NCBI RefSeq assembly: GCF_030272615.1
Contig: NC_081411.1
Span: forward strand, 836,556,136-836,620,135
Reading direction: 5' to 3'
Length of the DNA stretch: 64,000 nt
From: Cryptomeria japonica
Lineage: Eukaryota; Streptophyta; Pinopsida; Cupressales; Cupressaceae
The notes beneath the pieces are model-generated. The model saw only the letters and a list, made by a program, of their open reading frames with translations, did not search any database and had not been told where the DNA came from. Made by a program: the position numbers and the translations under genes. This document shows, in pieces, positions 12,805-27,140 of the stretch (position 1 is the stretch's first letter; the number at the start of each line of letters is the position of its first letter).

Positions 12805-15570
12805 TCAACCTTGTAACTGGGTGGTTACAATTTGAAAAAGATCTCCCAAAATCAAGTTTATATTGTCCATAAACTTTTTGCTATCCTTTATTGATGTCTC
12901 TATTCTCTTCACTATACCGGTGAGATGTTACAAATGCTCAGTCGGTGTTTTCTTTCCCCGTATTAATGCTTCAGATACTTCCTTCCATAGAGATGCTAGA
13001 TAGTCCAATCTTGGATATAGCTTTGATCTCAAATGCTTTGCCTTATTTACTATTCTTTCTTTCTCTCTTTCCAATTTAAGTAGTTCTTCCTCAAAATTTG
13101 TTATCTTCTCCTCAAAAACTAATAGTGTATCAGGTGAGTTGACAAAACTATCTGAAAGTTTATTGATCTCATCCTGTACCTTGCTCATTTTCTTGTCTAT
13201 ATCTATAGTCAAAAAGTTTGTTTTACAGGTATCTTTATACAGGTTTTTGTACTCTTTCAACAAATTACATAATTCCTATAGAAGTGTGTCAAAATCTCTA
13301 TTACACTTCTTTATTTGCTCATCAAAGAATTTCTATTTTTCAATTTCTACCTTATCCTTCAATGACTCTTCCTTTATTTTCTCAATGTTTTATGTGATAT
13401 ATTTACATAGTGTATCAAGTTGTCCTAAAGAATCTTTGTTGTCTATATTATAGTTAGGAGCAATTACCTTCAAAATTGGTATGGTATCATCAATTGCTTT
13501 GTAAGCTAGTGAGCTGCAGTCGGTTATTTTCTTGATTGAATCTAATAGTACCTCAATCACATTAGTTGATTTGTATCCTGATGATGAATCAACAATCTGA
13601 GTACCGGTGGAAGTAACCAAGCTTGTATTGACCTCTATTAGGTCTGTTTGTGTCTGCATTTCTTTAAGCAATGGTTTTTCTACTTCACTAGTTGCTAGTG
13701 GCATTGTTTCCTTATGTACCTGTTCCTGTTGTTGTTGTTGTTGTTGTTCCAGAGCTTTTTGTTCTGTTTGTTCCTTTGTTTGTTGTATTGTCTCAGTCTA
13801 TGTCTGAGTCTCTACCTTTTTCTCTTTATCTTCTGCCAGTGTCTCCTGTGTGTTATCATTTTCCTCAGCTATCAGAGGCTCACTAGCCATATTAGTCTTA
13901 TTAGTTGTATCTTTGTCTACCACTATGTTGATCTTCTAAGTATCAACATCCACAGTATATAAGACTTCAGGATTAGGATTATTATCCTCTACATACATAC
14001 TCTCAGTTGTCGGTTGATCATCTATAGTTGTTGTTTTTACAGGTGGAGTAATTAAAGGAGGTGGAGTTAAGTTGTCTCTAACCTTGATACTAGGTGGACC
14101 ACCAACATTTCCTTTCCCCTTGTCTCTATCTTTTTGATAAACTTTTATTTGTTTGGGGTTCTTGTATTCTTCTTGTTTTTATTTCTCAACTAGGAATATG
14201 TCCCATCCATTTTTAGTCTCTTCAATCACCTCATTAACTCTTCCAACCATTAAAGCAATGTGCTGGTGTGTAGTAGAAAATACTGTCTGGTTGGCTTGAG
14301 CAATTAGGTCATCAATTTCTTTGGAAGAGTTTACCGGATATATAGCAAGTAGCTTTTCAATTTTTATTTTCTTATCTAGTTCTATTACTACTTGTCTTCT
14401 TGCTTCTAGTCTTTTGAATAGTTCATTTCGAATTTCATTGACTACTTCCATAAAAAACTTCTTATACATATCCATGTGCAATATAACACTATTTTCAACT
14501 TGCTCTTTTTCATCAGTTGTTAAGGTGTCATATATTTTCTCTATGTTCTTCAATTTACCTTCCTCTGTGATTTCATTCAGTAGTATATCAAGAGGGGCCA
14601 AGTCTTTTTTTGTCCTATTCTTCTTCTTGGGTGTCAGTTTCTTCTTTGGTGTGGCCTTTCTTACCGGAGATCTCACTGCTTGTTGTTTTTGCCCTGTCCT
14701 CCTGGGTGAGGGTGTGGTTGCCGGTGAGGGATCTCTTTTTCTTACAACTCTTTTGAAAGTTTCAGGCATGTCACCTTCCGAAGAAGTACCTACCAGTGAT
14801 AGGTGAGTTTCAGGTTGTGGAGCTGCTAACTCATCCTTTGTTATACCAGTTTTCTTCAATGCATCTTCTTTGATGGCTTTTGCTTGTCTGGAACCTTTCC
14901 TTACAACTACCTCAACCTTTTTCACTCTTTTCTTTGATTGTATTTGGCTTTCAATGGTTTTTGCACTACCAAATACTTCTTCCTTAGGTTCTCTGGGGGC
15001 TTCCAGAAGTGCTTTAGCATATGTTTCAACTATGTGATCATCTATTTCATAGCCCATCTGGGTTACCCAAACTGTCCTAGGGATGACTGCTTCCATCTAG
15101 ATTTCATCTTTGTTGATTACAAAGCATATTTCATCTTTGTATTTGTTAACAATCTTTTGTGATAACCTTATTCTTTTCTTCATTTTGGCCTTTGATGCTT
15201 GAAAAAAGTCATGAATATTGTTTTCCTTGTCTTTTCCCATGTTATTGAATAGTTCCATTAACTGTTTGCCTACCAGTATATCATATCCAAGTTCTTTGTA
15301 GCCTATACCAGGAACCTGTTTTGTTATATGTAGCATCAGACATACTAATAGATTTCCAAACCTGAAAGTTCCTTTCTTGTCCTTCTTGATCTTTCCAAGG
15401 TTGTCAATTAAGTCATATTTTAACCACTCACATACATCAATTTTTGCATTATCTATGACCATATCATAAGCACTCTTAATGCATAAACTTAAAACTGAAT
15501 TGAGTCTATTTGCATGAGTAGCTTTATACCCTAATATCATGTTGATGAATCTCACATTAATGCCTGTTAC
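12805..15570 (-). pseudogene. M ORF2, 3' part
   Basis: It continues in the same frame from 30010 after G is removed (534 + 2,766 nt = exactly 1,100 codons). From the insertion point it has the conserved region (ILGYKATHANRLNSV, FRFGNLLVCLMLHITK), a basic block (PKKKLTPKKKNRTKKD, about 14630-14660), a polar middle, a polyglutamine run (about 13727-13750) and a long C-terminal coiled coil (about 13650-12810). Stops include those at about 15099, 14176, 13938, 13387 and 12924; there is no frameshift. The ATG-proximal part is at 30010-30543. No enzyme motif is seen. Confidence 0.78.
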
Positions 15571-16901
15571 TGTAGACACCTAAAAATGGTCAACGCTTGT
15601 GGAATCATACTTTAACATTTATGCATTGCCTTATTTTAGGGTTTTTGCATCGCATTAAGATTTCTTCTATGTTGTGTACTTGGTCTTTATCATTTGCGAG
15701 CATTGAGTCCTTCTTCTATATTCTTCATTTTTCTTGCTTTCGAATTAGGTCTTGTCGATAGCAATCTTTAGTCATGATTTTGGTCGATCCTTGTCCTTGG
15801 CAATTTTTGTCATTTTGCGATCGATTCGTCATCAATCCTTGTCTTCTTCAATCATGTCAATTGGCGCCTATCAATTGGGTCTCTTTATCAATCTCGGTCA
15901 ATTTGTCAACCAAATCTCAATCATTTATCAGTATTGGTCCTTTTTTAATCAGAATCATGATCAAATCAACATCAATTATCTTTTGACAGGACCTAATTGT
16001 CGTCCTTACATTTCTAATTCATCTTCTAAGGTTTTATGAATTATTGATAATATCTTGTTTGTCATTTTCCCTCTAGGTTAAATAATTTATTTATTTATCC
16101 TAAGTCTTCTTGCCACAATTAAATGTTTATTTAATTGGCTAATTAATTCCTCCTATTTTTGTAAATTAATTAATAAATGACAAATTATTAATTAATTTAC
16201 CTAATTTGCATCAATTTTCTAATTTCATCATTTCTAATTTCCTAATTCCTAATTTCCACCTATTTTCTAATCTGTAAAATTCAATTTCCACCTAATTAAG
16301 TTCTCTCTAGTTCTCCCTATTTTTGTGCTTCGGTGGAAGCATGAATTTCTCATGCATCATACTTTTGACATAGCAAGATGTCATAAGCCTCTAGTCTTCT
16401 AACCTTTGCATTGGCAATATGTCATAATTCATGACATAGAAGGTGTCATAACCTTCTTCTTTCCACTCAATTTTCCCATTTTGAAATCAATTTCCTCTAA
16501 TATCAATTTCATGCTAATCTTGTCTTTTCTCCAATTTATCTATAAATTGGATGAATTTCTTCAATCTTGGCTAATAATCACTTGTTTGAATTACTTTGTC
16601 GAATCAATCACGCTTCGAGTATTCTTGAGCAATCATCTTGTCTACTTGCTTTCATATCATGATCATGCACTAGTAGGTGAGATCCACAACAAAGCTATTT
16701 GAAGGAGAAAGAAGGACAATGGAGCCACATGAAGGAGACATTCAGATCTGCATCTGGTTTGCTTAGTTTTTAGTTTTGAATGTTTTGCTTTTCATGTCTC
16801 TATTGGATGTAATTAGGATTGATCATTGCAATCTTCTTTTGTGATTGAGCTATGACTAATGTTGATATTTGCTTTGATGATTTCCGATTTCCTATGCTAC
16901 A
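15571..16901 (+). repeat. 5' LTR of G, with a 16-bp-arm AT hairpin
   Basis: 1,331 bp. A perfect inverted repeat with 16-bp arms (16161-16176 and 16185-16200; GTAAATTAATTAATAA and its complement) encloses an 8-base loop. The 3' LTR has the same hairpin at 29264-29303. Confidence 0.93.
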
Positions 16902-16906
16902 TTAAT

Positions 16907-16924
16907 TGGTGAACCCAACATGAA
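16907..16924 (+). promoter_or_regulatory. Candidate primer binding site of G
   Basis: TGGTGAACCCAACATGAA lies five bases after the LTR end. Its TGG start and position fit a primer site; I cannot name the tRNA from memory. Element V has a different site. Confidence 0.5.
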
Positions 16925-17034
16925 ACTAACCATCTAACCCCTTAACTGTGTTTTTGAGTATTTTTAAGTTGATTTGCAAGTCAAAAACTCAAGAAACAAG
17001 GTAGTGCAGTGTTTTCTGGGAACTTCTAGGCCCG

Positions 17035-17137
17035 TGTCAAGCATTCTGTGCCTGTGTCAGACATTATGTGCCTATGTCAAGGACATTTTGTGCCTTTGTC
17101 AAACATTCTGTGCCTGTGTCATGCATTCTACACCTAT
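17035..17137 (+). repeat. Short tandem repeat in the G leader
   Basis: Five imperfect 20-22-bp units with the core CATTCTGTGCCTGTGTC. Confidence 0.75.
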
Positions 17138-17539
17138 GTAAAGTCCAGAAACAGAGGTAAAAGACAGTGTTTTTACTTGAAAATTGTTTTCTTTTGCATT
17201 CTGTTTCTGCTTTTTTTTTTGGTTTTGTTCGTACTGATTCTCTGTGCAGATCCTTGGCATACGCATGACAAAGGCAATAAATGAAACTACTAACACGTTT
17301 TGTGCTGGTTCGATAGTCAAAGACTAAGCATATCAAACTTCTGACTTGGGTTTTGCAGGTTGCCTTGGACTACAACTAAACTTTGTGTTTGCAATTAATT
17401 TTTAGGCACCTAGTGATTTCTAAATAGGATGGAATGAATCTATGTTTGATTTGATTGTTGACTTTGACATTGGAGTAGGAGAGTATGCTCTCATCCTTCT
17501 TAGGGTGATCAAAAATCCAGATCTTCGATACCATGCTCA

Positions 17540-18075
17540 TGTCTTTGATTGTATGTCACCTTTAGAGGGCCTGCCTTCCCGGCCATTTGCTTTTGCAAAC
17601 AAGTGATAATCGTGAGAAGGGAATGACCCAAAGTGAGTACAACTAGAATACCTTGGCATTCTAACTCACTATAAACAAATACCTGATGGGCGAAAGCTTT
17701 GAAGGAAGGGTTACTTGGGAATTTTAGTTACTTGGGAAGTGATGACCCTTGAACTCTTTCTCATATCAACATCTAAGTAGGACCTCACAGTCTAAATCAT
17801 GCTTGTGCGACTACATTTGTTTGGTATCTTGATGGGCTTCATGTCTTAATCATGCTTGCGTGACATCAAGGATTAACACTTAACAGAAATCCTTACTAAA
17901 CACCTTGTTTTTAGAGGCCAAAAACCCTTCTAGTTGCTTGAGAAGGACAAGTTCGGATACTTGGAAGAGATACTAAGTTCACCATGGGGAGATTTCCATG
18001 GGGACTGATGCTTGGCTACCCTGAGAAGTGACTGCCATGGAGGGGAGCCTGTGGGGTCAAGCATCTATGTATTCT
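17540..18075 (+). promoter_or_regulatory. Conserved untranslated leader block of G
   Basis: It is closely similar to the reverse complement of 52520-53065 in element V, although the two elements' LTRs and primer sites differ. Best matched is AAGTTCACCATGGGGAG...CATGGGGACTGATGCTTGGCT. Perfect arms GATGCTTG (18007-18014) and CAAGCATC (18058-18065) can form a hairpin, as in V. It lies between the LTR and Gag, where packaging or translation signals would be. Confidence 0.65.
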
Positions 18076-18946
18076 CCTTGAATCCCATAACAAGTCTACC
18101 TCTCAAGTACCTAATGTCCTTGCCATCCATAAGAAATGTGTGAATGAGCATGATTGTCTTGAGTCTAAGTTGAAATATCTTGTCTTCTTTGTTTGTCAAA
18201 AGTTGAATTGCATCTCATTTCAAAAACAAGACAAATTGATTCAAAACAAGGCTAAACACAAGAAAATTTCATCCAACAAAGTTTAAAACATCTTCAAACA
18301 TGATTGTCAAACATTTTTCAAAATCTTGTCTCAACATTCATGTCACTTAGATTTAGGTTTGCATTTTTTAAAGTCATTGTCAAGTACCAAGGTTAGGTTT
18401 TCACCTAAGTCATACTCCTTTTCATATCAATAAGGGTCATCCATTTGCATGTGTCCTCTTGCATTAAAGTCATACCATTGTAATACATTCATATTTGCAT
18501 ACCCTAAGTCTCTTCATTAAGCTTAGGTCATTATCATATCATAATAGGGTCATTTGCATATTAATTGTCCTTTTGCATAAGTCTCAAAACTAGGTTTTGT
18601 CACACTTGAGTAGTCCAAATCTTTGATAAACCCTAAGTCATTGTTAGGAAGTCTAGACCTTATCAAACCTTTTGTCCTTTTGTCATCAATGTCATTTCAT
18701 CAAACCTAGCTTAGTATCCAAGCATATAGGGGAGACATTGTCATCTTGTCCTTTTGTCCTTTGAGGTCTAGACATCATTTCAATTTCATAAGGGTCTCTT
18801 TTTAGATTTGCCTTCAAAAGTTTGTCAAAATCTTCAAAAACAACCAAAAACATACATTGCATTTTCATTTATTTAAGTTTGCATTTAGTTGCATATCATA
18901 TATTGTCTTTGAAAATTTCCAAAAACATTGCATTTGCATAAGTGAC

Positions 18947-21720
18947 ATGCCTGTTGAGACAAGATCAAAATCTAAAAAGATGGGCGAACCAACGTATCAA
19001 CCCATGGACAACATAGCAAATTCACAATTTCAAACTAGTCAAATAGTGCAAATTGAAGGTTCATCAAATACATCTTTACCACCATATGGAATGGTTCAAC
19101 TTGGACCACCTCCATTATATGAACCAATGTTTGTACCTATGAAACCAGGACATGGGAGTGTTCCACCAACTCCAAGAGGAAGTGCACCTTTCAATTGGAA
19201 TCAACCACACCCGCAACATGACATTAAAACTCAAACATTATATGAAGAACAAACTCTTTTGCAAGGATTTGGTTCAGATCAAGGCATTCAACAAGAAACG
19301 AATCCAAATGTCCAACCAGATTCTTCATCAGATTTTGATGCTTCTGATGTTGTTGATATGTTCCTTCAAGATCCTAAGATGACAAAAAAGATGGATAAGT
19401 TTTTGAACAAGGTCTTTAAAATTTTCCCACAAAAATAACTTAACATGATGAGTAGTGTGACCTCCCCAAGTGATCAAGTCAATGTGCAAAAACAACAAGG
19501 CGGTGAGTTGTTAAGTTTTTCCCTGCATCCAAATGAAGAAAATGTGCAACCAGAAACTCAGCCTACCTTGATGAGCAAACGTGCTTCAAAGGCATTGACA
19601 GTGACTATTCCTCAAAAGTCACCATTTGAGACAATAAATAATCCATTATTCAACACAACACCTGTAACACATGATCAAATGAAGACCACGCAAATATTGA
19701 CAAATATCCCTCAACAAGAAATAGTTCCTTACATGCATAAAAGTGGATCAAAATCTAAGATGCAGGAAAGCTTCACAACTAGAATGCCTGATATCACCAA
19801 TGTCCAAAACAATTCCACGATGCAACAAAGTTCTTATGTCCCATTAAGCTCAATATATTTGCCAAACACTATTGCGACAGATCCTTCAATAATGGTGACA
19901 TAAAGAGCTACGGATAGTGTTTTACACCAACAACAGTTGTTGCAACAATTGAGTAATACACAAAAGGTACAATCGAATGTGCAAACAAGCAATGTACAAC
20001 AACAACAATTTCACATTCGACAACAAATTGTAGCATCTTCGACACCAGTACAAGTTAATGCAAACTTGCAATCATCACAGTGGATTGGACAAACAACACA
20101 ACAAGTTAATGCAAGTGCCATACCCCATCTTAAGGAGAAGCAACGAAAACCACCTAAACAAAGTTTTTTACAAATGATGGGATATACACCATGACAACAA
20201 TTGGCACAAAGTCAACAAATCCTGATCCGTCAACCTCAACACCAACATGTGCCTCAATGTATGCCAAGGCAAACAAGCTATCATACTTCACAACCGCAAT
20301 TGGCACCTGTGCAATATCAACAACCTACTTAATTGCAATATCAACCTAGGCTCTAAGAAGTATAGCAACAAAGTCAGTATCAAGGCATGGCACAACCACA
20401 ACAAAAAGAGATGTACCAAGAACTTTATATGCTAGAGACACCAAAAATGACCATTTCAAAGCATCAAAAACTGATCTGAAACATGATGTATCGACAAAGA
20501 ATACCCACTGGGATTAATGATGGACCTCCAAAATTTGATACAATTGTGCAACAGCTTGAGAAGTTGCAACAACAAGTTGACGCATTAGAAACTAAAGGAA
20601 CAAAGAAATTGTATACAGATCAAGATTTGTGTCCTAATCCATTTGATAAGAGCTTATACATGCCTCCATTCCCTAAACATTTTGAGGCACCTAATTTTGA
20701 GAAATAAGAGGGAATGGCAATCCAAAAGATCACATTCGAGCATTTTTTGCGGCATGTACTGAAGTGAGCTATGAGGAGACATATTTAATGTGATTATTTG
20801 CACGAAGTCTCACGGGACAAGCTATGGATTGGTATTCGCATCTGCCAGGAAATATAAAGACTTGGTATGAATTGGCTCAAAAGTTTATATCTCACTTTGC
20901 ATTCAACATCGATAGTGACATGACTATGTCAGATCTATGCAACACCAAGCAAAGGCAAGGTGAACCATTAGTGACTTTTTTGCAACGATGGCGAAGCTTG
21001 TATAGTCATTCTTCCCTCGATATACCTGAAGAACAACAAGTGAATCTATTTATCCAAAATTTGGTACCAGAAATGATGTATAAGCTAAAATTGAAAAGTC
21101 CCAGTACTATAGAGAAACTCATTAAGAAGGGGATGAACATTGAAACTGCTCTTGTAGCCAAGGGAATCATTAAGCTTAACAAAGACAGTGACAACATGAA
21201 CAATTCAGGGGATAGAAATAGATTTTGGTATAAGAACGAGAATGTCACTAATGATGGAGTTGTTGATGCAAGAGCGGTGAATGCAAATCAACCCCCATTC
21301 ACGATCAAGAAATTGAGTGTTCCTAATATGTCAACTATGGAACAAAATCAAGTGCCAATGAGCAATGTTACTCAACAATAGCATACTCAACAATATAATC
21401 AACAACAAGGCCAACAACAAAACCAACAACACAAACCTTTCCGATCGTTGGATGGGCCTCCTCGACAATTTATGCCATTGGGAGAGCCTATTGAATCGGT
21501 AATGAAACAATTAATACAAGAAAAATTTATTAAGCTACCAGATATCAAGGCAGAACCTGTGGTAAAGCCACATTGGTGGAATGATAATGCCTATTGTGAA
21601 TATCATCGGTCCAAAGGACATAAAACTGCGTCATGTTTTCAATTGAAACATCTGATTCAAGACCTGTTAGAGAAAGGAGTAATTGAGGTAGATCCACCCC
21701 ATGCGACCTCTAAACACTGA
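18947..21720 (+). pseudogene. Gag of element G
   Basis: The ATG at 18947 gives MPVETRSKSKK. A long Gln-rich, low-complexity N terminus (to about 20480) is followed by the gypsy Gag core (around 20640-21150: ACTEVSYEETYLM, FLQRWRSLYSHSS) and a CX2HX4HX4C finger, CEYHRSKGHKTASC, near 21595. The frame is 2 until about 20707, then 1 to 21712 after an indel near 20707 (FEK|RGNGNPKDHIRAFF). Stops include those at 19436, 19901, 20192 and 21379. Element V carries the same Gag with fewer breaks. Confidence 0.88.
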
Positions 21721-24105
21721 TCATACCATTTTCAAAACTCCTTTGCTTGATCATGACAAGGCTAAGGCGTCTTCTTCAAACTCTACTCAAATGGCCAATT
21801 ATGTAAATACTGGTTATAACAATGTCATCAATTGTTTTCGTGCATCAAATGAGTATGTTTCCACCTTGAGAATAAAGGAACAAGATCCTTCTTGCGCAGT
21901 CACCACTCATCGATCCAAAATAGTCTTGAAAGGACCTCCTGTAGCTCCTTCCAAACCAACTCCTGCAAGTCAATATAATCTCTTGGATCATCTAGGAAAG
22001 ACACCTGCACAAATATCAATCCTTGAGTTGTTGAAAATGTCCCCCATGCATCATGCAGTCCTAGATAAAGCTTTAATTGAGTCCACTGTCCCGATAGATA
22101 TTGATGTTGACCAGTTTCAAGCCCGAATTGGACATCTAGCTATTTCCCAAAATGTTGCATTTTTTGATAATGATATCTCACCTAATAAGCTCCCTCATAA
22201 TGATCCTTTACACCTTGAAGTCTTTGTCCATAATTGCAAAATCCGATGAGTCTTGATAGATGGCGGAGCGGGTCTTAATATTTGTACCTTGAGAGTGGTC
22301 ATTGGCCTTGGATATATAGAAAATGACATTGATGCTTCCAAAAGAATAACAATCAAAGCATATGATGATGTTGAGCGCCCATCCAAAGGGATAATTACAT
22401 TTCCTATCAGAGTCAGTCTAGTGACAGAAAACACTTTCCTGTATGTCCTAGACCTCGATCTCCCTTACAATATGATTCTGGGCCATCCATGGATCCATGC
22501 AATGAAAGTAGTTCCATCCACCTATCATCAATGTTCAAAATATCCTTACAATGGAACTAAGATAACAATTCTAGGAGATCCTAATCCATTTCAATTTTGT
22601 GCTACTCTAAAGGATACCCCTCAACAGCAAGTCCCCGTCAATAGAGAGGCCAAATCACATGGTTATGTGGATCCTAATGAATTGTTAGATGTTGTTAAAG
22701 GAAAATTGAAGATACAGGACCAAGGATGCGGAGAATATTTAATGGATCAAACATTCCTCATCGGGAATTTACCAATATCTCCAAAACCATATGGCAAACC
22801 GCATTTATTGCAAAAGGAACCTAAGGTCATTATTCAATATCAGTCTCCCACTACATTTGCAAGATGGGGTGAACTTGACAAAGAAACCTTAGATGATGAT
22901 GTCATAGATTGGCTTTATAAGGATCCAACTGAGACCCCACCTATCAGGTTGCCAGTGGAAAGATACGGCAAAGGATTTACTATGCTGCAAAAGAAAGGAT
23001 ATGACGACTGCAGTGGCTTAGGCCTAAACAACGATGGAAGGCTAGAACCTGTTATACCCAAGATGCGACCTCCAACTTTAGGGTTAGGTTTTGTACCATT
23101 ATGAATTGGATCCACATCTACCAAAGTGCCCACGTGTAGAAAAGGGCATGACTCTGATGATGAAATAACACCTGAGGATACCCGACCCGAAATGGATTCC
23201 AATGAATGGGAGTGGAGTTCTTTTTCTTCTAGCTCCTATGCCCTTGACAATATTTTCCTTGACCTTGATAATTTGCCTATGGAAGACAAACATGAAATAA
23301 TTCCTCTTCCTAAAACATGTCCTAATGCTTGGATAGAGTCATTTTGGGACCCAAGCTCCGAATCAGATACAAGCAGTTCGGTTAGTGACACCACAGATGT
23401 TTACATCTTTACCATATCAGCCCTTTCTCTCCTTACAACCGATGATGACATGCCCCTCATCTATCCCCAGCTTATCCAACATGACCAACAAGAACCACTC
23501 ACATTGGACTGTTTTCAAAATGATGAAGCAATTGTAGAATTCCTTGGACTATGGGAAGGCATACCACAAGGTGATCATAAGGTAGGATTTGCTATTGATC
23601 TAGATTCCACGATAGGTTTTGGGGAGTCAACTCCCTCTTCCAATCATCAAAATGAAAAAAGAAAAGAAAAAGTAAAAAATCAAAAGAATAGGCCTTTGAG
23701 TGAAAACCGCAAGGCACTCTTTGACCATGAAAAAGTAAAAATAAAAGACGTACCTGCGGGCGAAAACCTCTCTGAGGTGCCCAAAGGTAGAAGAGTGGAC
23801 ATACCCCTATCAAGTCAGGACAAATCAACATTGCTTGTGGAAATGACCGAGGAAATTAATTTGGGTACACCTGACAACCCTAAGGTCATTCATTTTGTTG
23901 CTTCTCTATCACAACAAGAAAAGATAGATTTTGTCAATTTCTTTCTTGAGAAGAAGATCAGCTTTGCATGGTCCTATGCAGATATGCCTGGCCTCGATCC
24001 AGAATTAGTCCTTCATCATTTTCCATTAAAAGTAGATGCCAAACCTGTCAAACAGAAACTTAGAAAGATGCATCCCCAGGTGGCTCTTTTGGTCAAGGTG
24101 GAACT
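21713..24105 (+). pseudogene. Protease, G-patch and linker region of element G
   Basis: A frame change near 21712 returns to frame 2. The aspartic-protease-like core is VLIDGGAGLNICTL (about 22250-22295), with DGG in place of D(S/T)G; V has the same, so it is a lineage trait. It is followed by LDLDLPYNMILGHPWIHAM. A G-patch-like segment, GKGFTMLQKKGYDDCSGLGL, is at about 22970-23030. An acidic, Ser-rich linker then leads to the RT. A TGA at 22247 immediately before the protease motif fits loss of an Arg CGA codon. A run of eight A's near 24106 marks the frameshift into pol. Confidence 0.82.
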
Positions 24106-27100
24106 AAAAAAAATTACTAGATGTGGGCTTCATTAGACCCATTGATTATGCAGACTGGATTTCAAATTTAGTACCAGTTAGCAAGGTAACTGGGGGCATC
24201 AGAATCTGCACAGATTTTAGAGATCTCAATACAGCATGCCCTAAGGATGATTTTCCCCTGCCAAACATAGACATCATAGTGGACATGACTACTGGATATG
24301 AGATGCTTTCATTGATGGATGGTTTCTCCGGTTATAACCAAATTTGCATTGCTCCTTAACATCAACATAAGATAGAATTCACCTATGCTTGGGGTACCTA
24401 TTTCTAGAATGTGATGCCTTTTGGTCTTAAAAATGCAGGCGCTACATATCAAAGAGCAATGACAACAATTTTTCATGATTTCATGCATACTTTGATGGAG
24501 GACTATGTTGATGACTTGTTATGCAAATCTGTCACAAGAGATAGTCATTTAGCCATCCTAGGCCCAATCTTTGACCGAATGGAGAATTACAAGCTCAGAA
24601 TCAATCCAAAGAAGTGTGTCTTTGGTGTCATAGCTGGCAAATTACTAGGGTACATTGTTTCTCACAGAGGCATTGAGGTTGACCCTGCCAAGGTTAAACC
24701 AATAATGGATATGCCTCCTTCTAATCTCTATCAACTACGTAGTCTGCAAGGAAAGCTCCAGTCCATCTGTCGGTTTATAGCTTAGTTGGTTGACAAGTGT
24801 CATCCATTCCAGCATCTACTGCATAAAGGTGTCGCTTTTAAATGGACTGAGAAATGTCAATCAGCCTTTCAAGCTCTCAAAGACTATTTGCTGTCACCGC
24901 CTATCCTAATGCCTCCTATAGAGGGAAAGCCATTTTTATTATATATTTCTGCAACTGAAACGACATTAGGAGTTCTCTTGGCCCAACAGGATGAGAACGA
25001 CAAAGAGTGAGCTATTTATTATATCAGTCGGACACTAGTAGGCTATGAGATAAATTATTCAACTATTGAAAGGGCATGCTTAGCAGTGGTATTTGCAACA
25101 CAAAAGCTTCGACATTATATGTTAAATCACCAAACATTTTTGGTTGCAAAAATTGATCCCCTAAAATACTTGCTTAGCAGAGTAGCTTTGACGGGTCGCC
25201 TAGAAAAGTGGGTTATGATCCTTAGTGAATTCGATATTGAGTATATGGAGCGAAAGGCGATAAAAGGACAAGTCATAGCAGATCAACTTGCAGAGGCTCC
25301 TATTTATGATGATCATCCCATGTTGACCGATTTTCCAGATGAATCAGTCTTTGCTCTCACATCCTCTAATGAATGGAAGTTATACTTTGATGGATCCCAT
25401 ACCAAGTTCAGGTCCGAAGCAGGCATATTGTTTGTCACCCCTCAAGGTGATTCTATTCCCAAGTCCTATAGGATAACTTTTCATTGTACAAATAACATTG
25501 CAGAGTATGAAGCACTAGTCACAGGACTCCGAGTAGCGGTCCACTGGAACATCAAGCATTTGCAAGTCTATGGAGATTCTCAATTAGTCATCTGACAAGT
25601 GAATGATGACTACAAAACAAAAGATGAAAAGCTTATTCCCTATAAGCATATGGTAGATTTCTTCAAGACAAAATTCACGGCTATCCATTTCAGTCAAGTA
25701 CCAAGAATGCAAAACAAGTCAGCAGATGTGATGGCTACGATTGCTTCCATGTTGAATATGCCCCACAATATGGACAAATTTGAATTTTTAGTTCCTTCTT
25801 TTGACATTTCGACAGCAAATGTGATGTGCGTTCTTGTTGGTCCCAACTCCCCATGGTACAATGACATATATCAATATTTGAAATCCCAAACCTTACCACC
25901 TAACCTTTCCGCTAACCAACGCCAAGCCTTCATCCGACAGATAGCCAAATATGTCATCATCGTCGACACCCTTTACCGACGTTCCTTTGACCATACCCTC
26001 CTCAGGTGTTTGGATTCTGATGAAGCACAAATGGCTTTACATGAGGTTCACGATGGTATATGTGGGGGCCATTTCAATGGTCTAAGCTTAGCCAAAAAGT
26101 TGATTCGTGCTGGGTATTATTGGCCCACTCTGGAAAAAGATGTTCATGATTTTGTTAAGAAGTGCTACAAATGCCAAATTCATGGAAACTATATTCATGC
26201 ACCAACCCAAGAGCTTCATTTTGTCATATCTCCGTGGCCCTTTTCTCAATGGGGATTAGATCTTATTGGCAAGATTCACCCGACATCTACAAATGGACAC
26301 AAGTTCATCATTATAGCCACAAAGTATTTTACAAAATGGATCAAGGCTATCCCCATAACCTATATCACTGGTGTCCAAATTTCAAAATTCTTGCTAAATT
26401 ATATCATATGCTGGTATGGGGTTCCCCTTGCCATAGTCACAGATAATGGTCGTCCCTTCAAGAATAAAGATGTCAAAGAACTCTGTGAAAAGTTTCATAT
26501 CCAACACCGTTTCTCTAGTCCATACTATCCACAGGGGAGTGGTCAAGCTGAAGCATCAAATAAAACCATTATCAAGATCCTGAAGAAGGTTGTCAATGAC
26601 GCTGGTCGAGATTGGCATGTACAGTTGAATCCAGCACTATGGGCCTATCACACTTCTATCCGCACACCTACTGGCGCAACACCTTATTCCTTGATGTATG
26701 GTGCAAAAGCCATTTTACCTTTGGAGGTGGAGATTACTTCCTTGCATGTTTCCTTGCAACATCTGATTGATGATGAGACACACAGAGTCTCTCAGTTGCA
26801 TCAACTTGAGATGTTAGATGAGAAGCGTCAGACAGCCCTGACACATTTGCAAGCATATCAAAACCATCTCCATAGCCCTTATAATAAGAAGGTCAAAGGG
26901 TGACACTTTGAAGTGGGAGATCTGGTTTTAAAGGAAAACCCTAAGAATGCACAGTCTACTGACATCATCAAAGGTAAGTTTGAACCTAATTGGGTTGGGC
27001 CTTTCATAGTGACTGCAGCCTATGGCTCGAGGGCCTATCAGCTTGCCACTCCAAAAGGTGAACCTTTGTCTGATCCTATCAACAGCATGCATCTTCACAA

Positions 27101-27140
27101 GTACTGGTATAATTTTCTATCAGCATTTCTTCAAGTATGA
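24106..27140 (+). pseudogene. Pol of element G: RT, RNase H, second RNase H, integrase
   Basis: One frame carries six stops (about 24358, 24404, 24783, 25008, 25594 and 26901). The RT has ICTDFRDLN, MPFGLKNAGATYQRAM and the catalytic YVDDLL (about 24510). The gypsy RNase H follows (FLLYISATETTLGVLLAQQ). A second, archaeal-type RNase H has WKLYFDGS, AEYEAL and YGDSQLV (25375-25590); this dual arrangement is typical of Tat elements. The integrase has an HHCC finger (26040-26180) and a DDE core: WGLDLIG, VTDNGRPF, SGQAEASNK. The C terminus ends at 27140. Each stop can be explained by one C-to-T or G-to-A change. Confidence 0.92.

Noticed and set aside
13607-13962. Cys/Val-rich and Leu-rich plus-strand frames
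   Set aside because: Antisense of the polyglutamine run in M ORF2.
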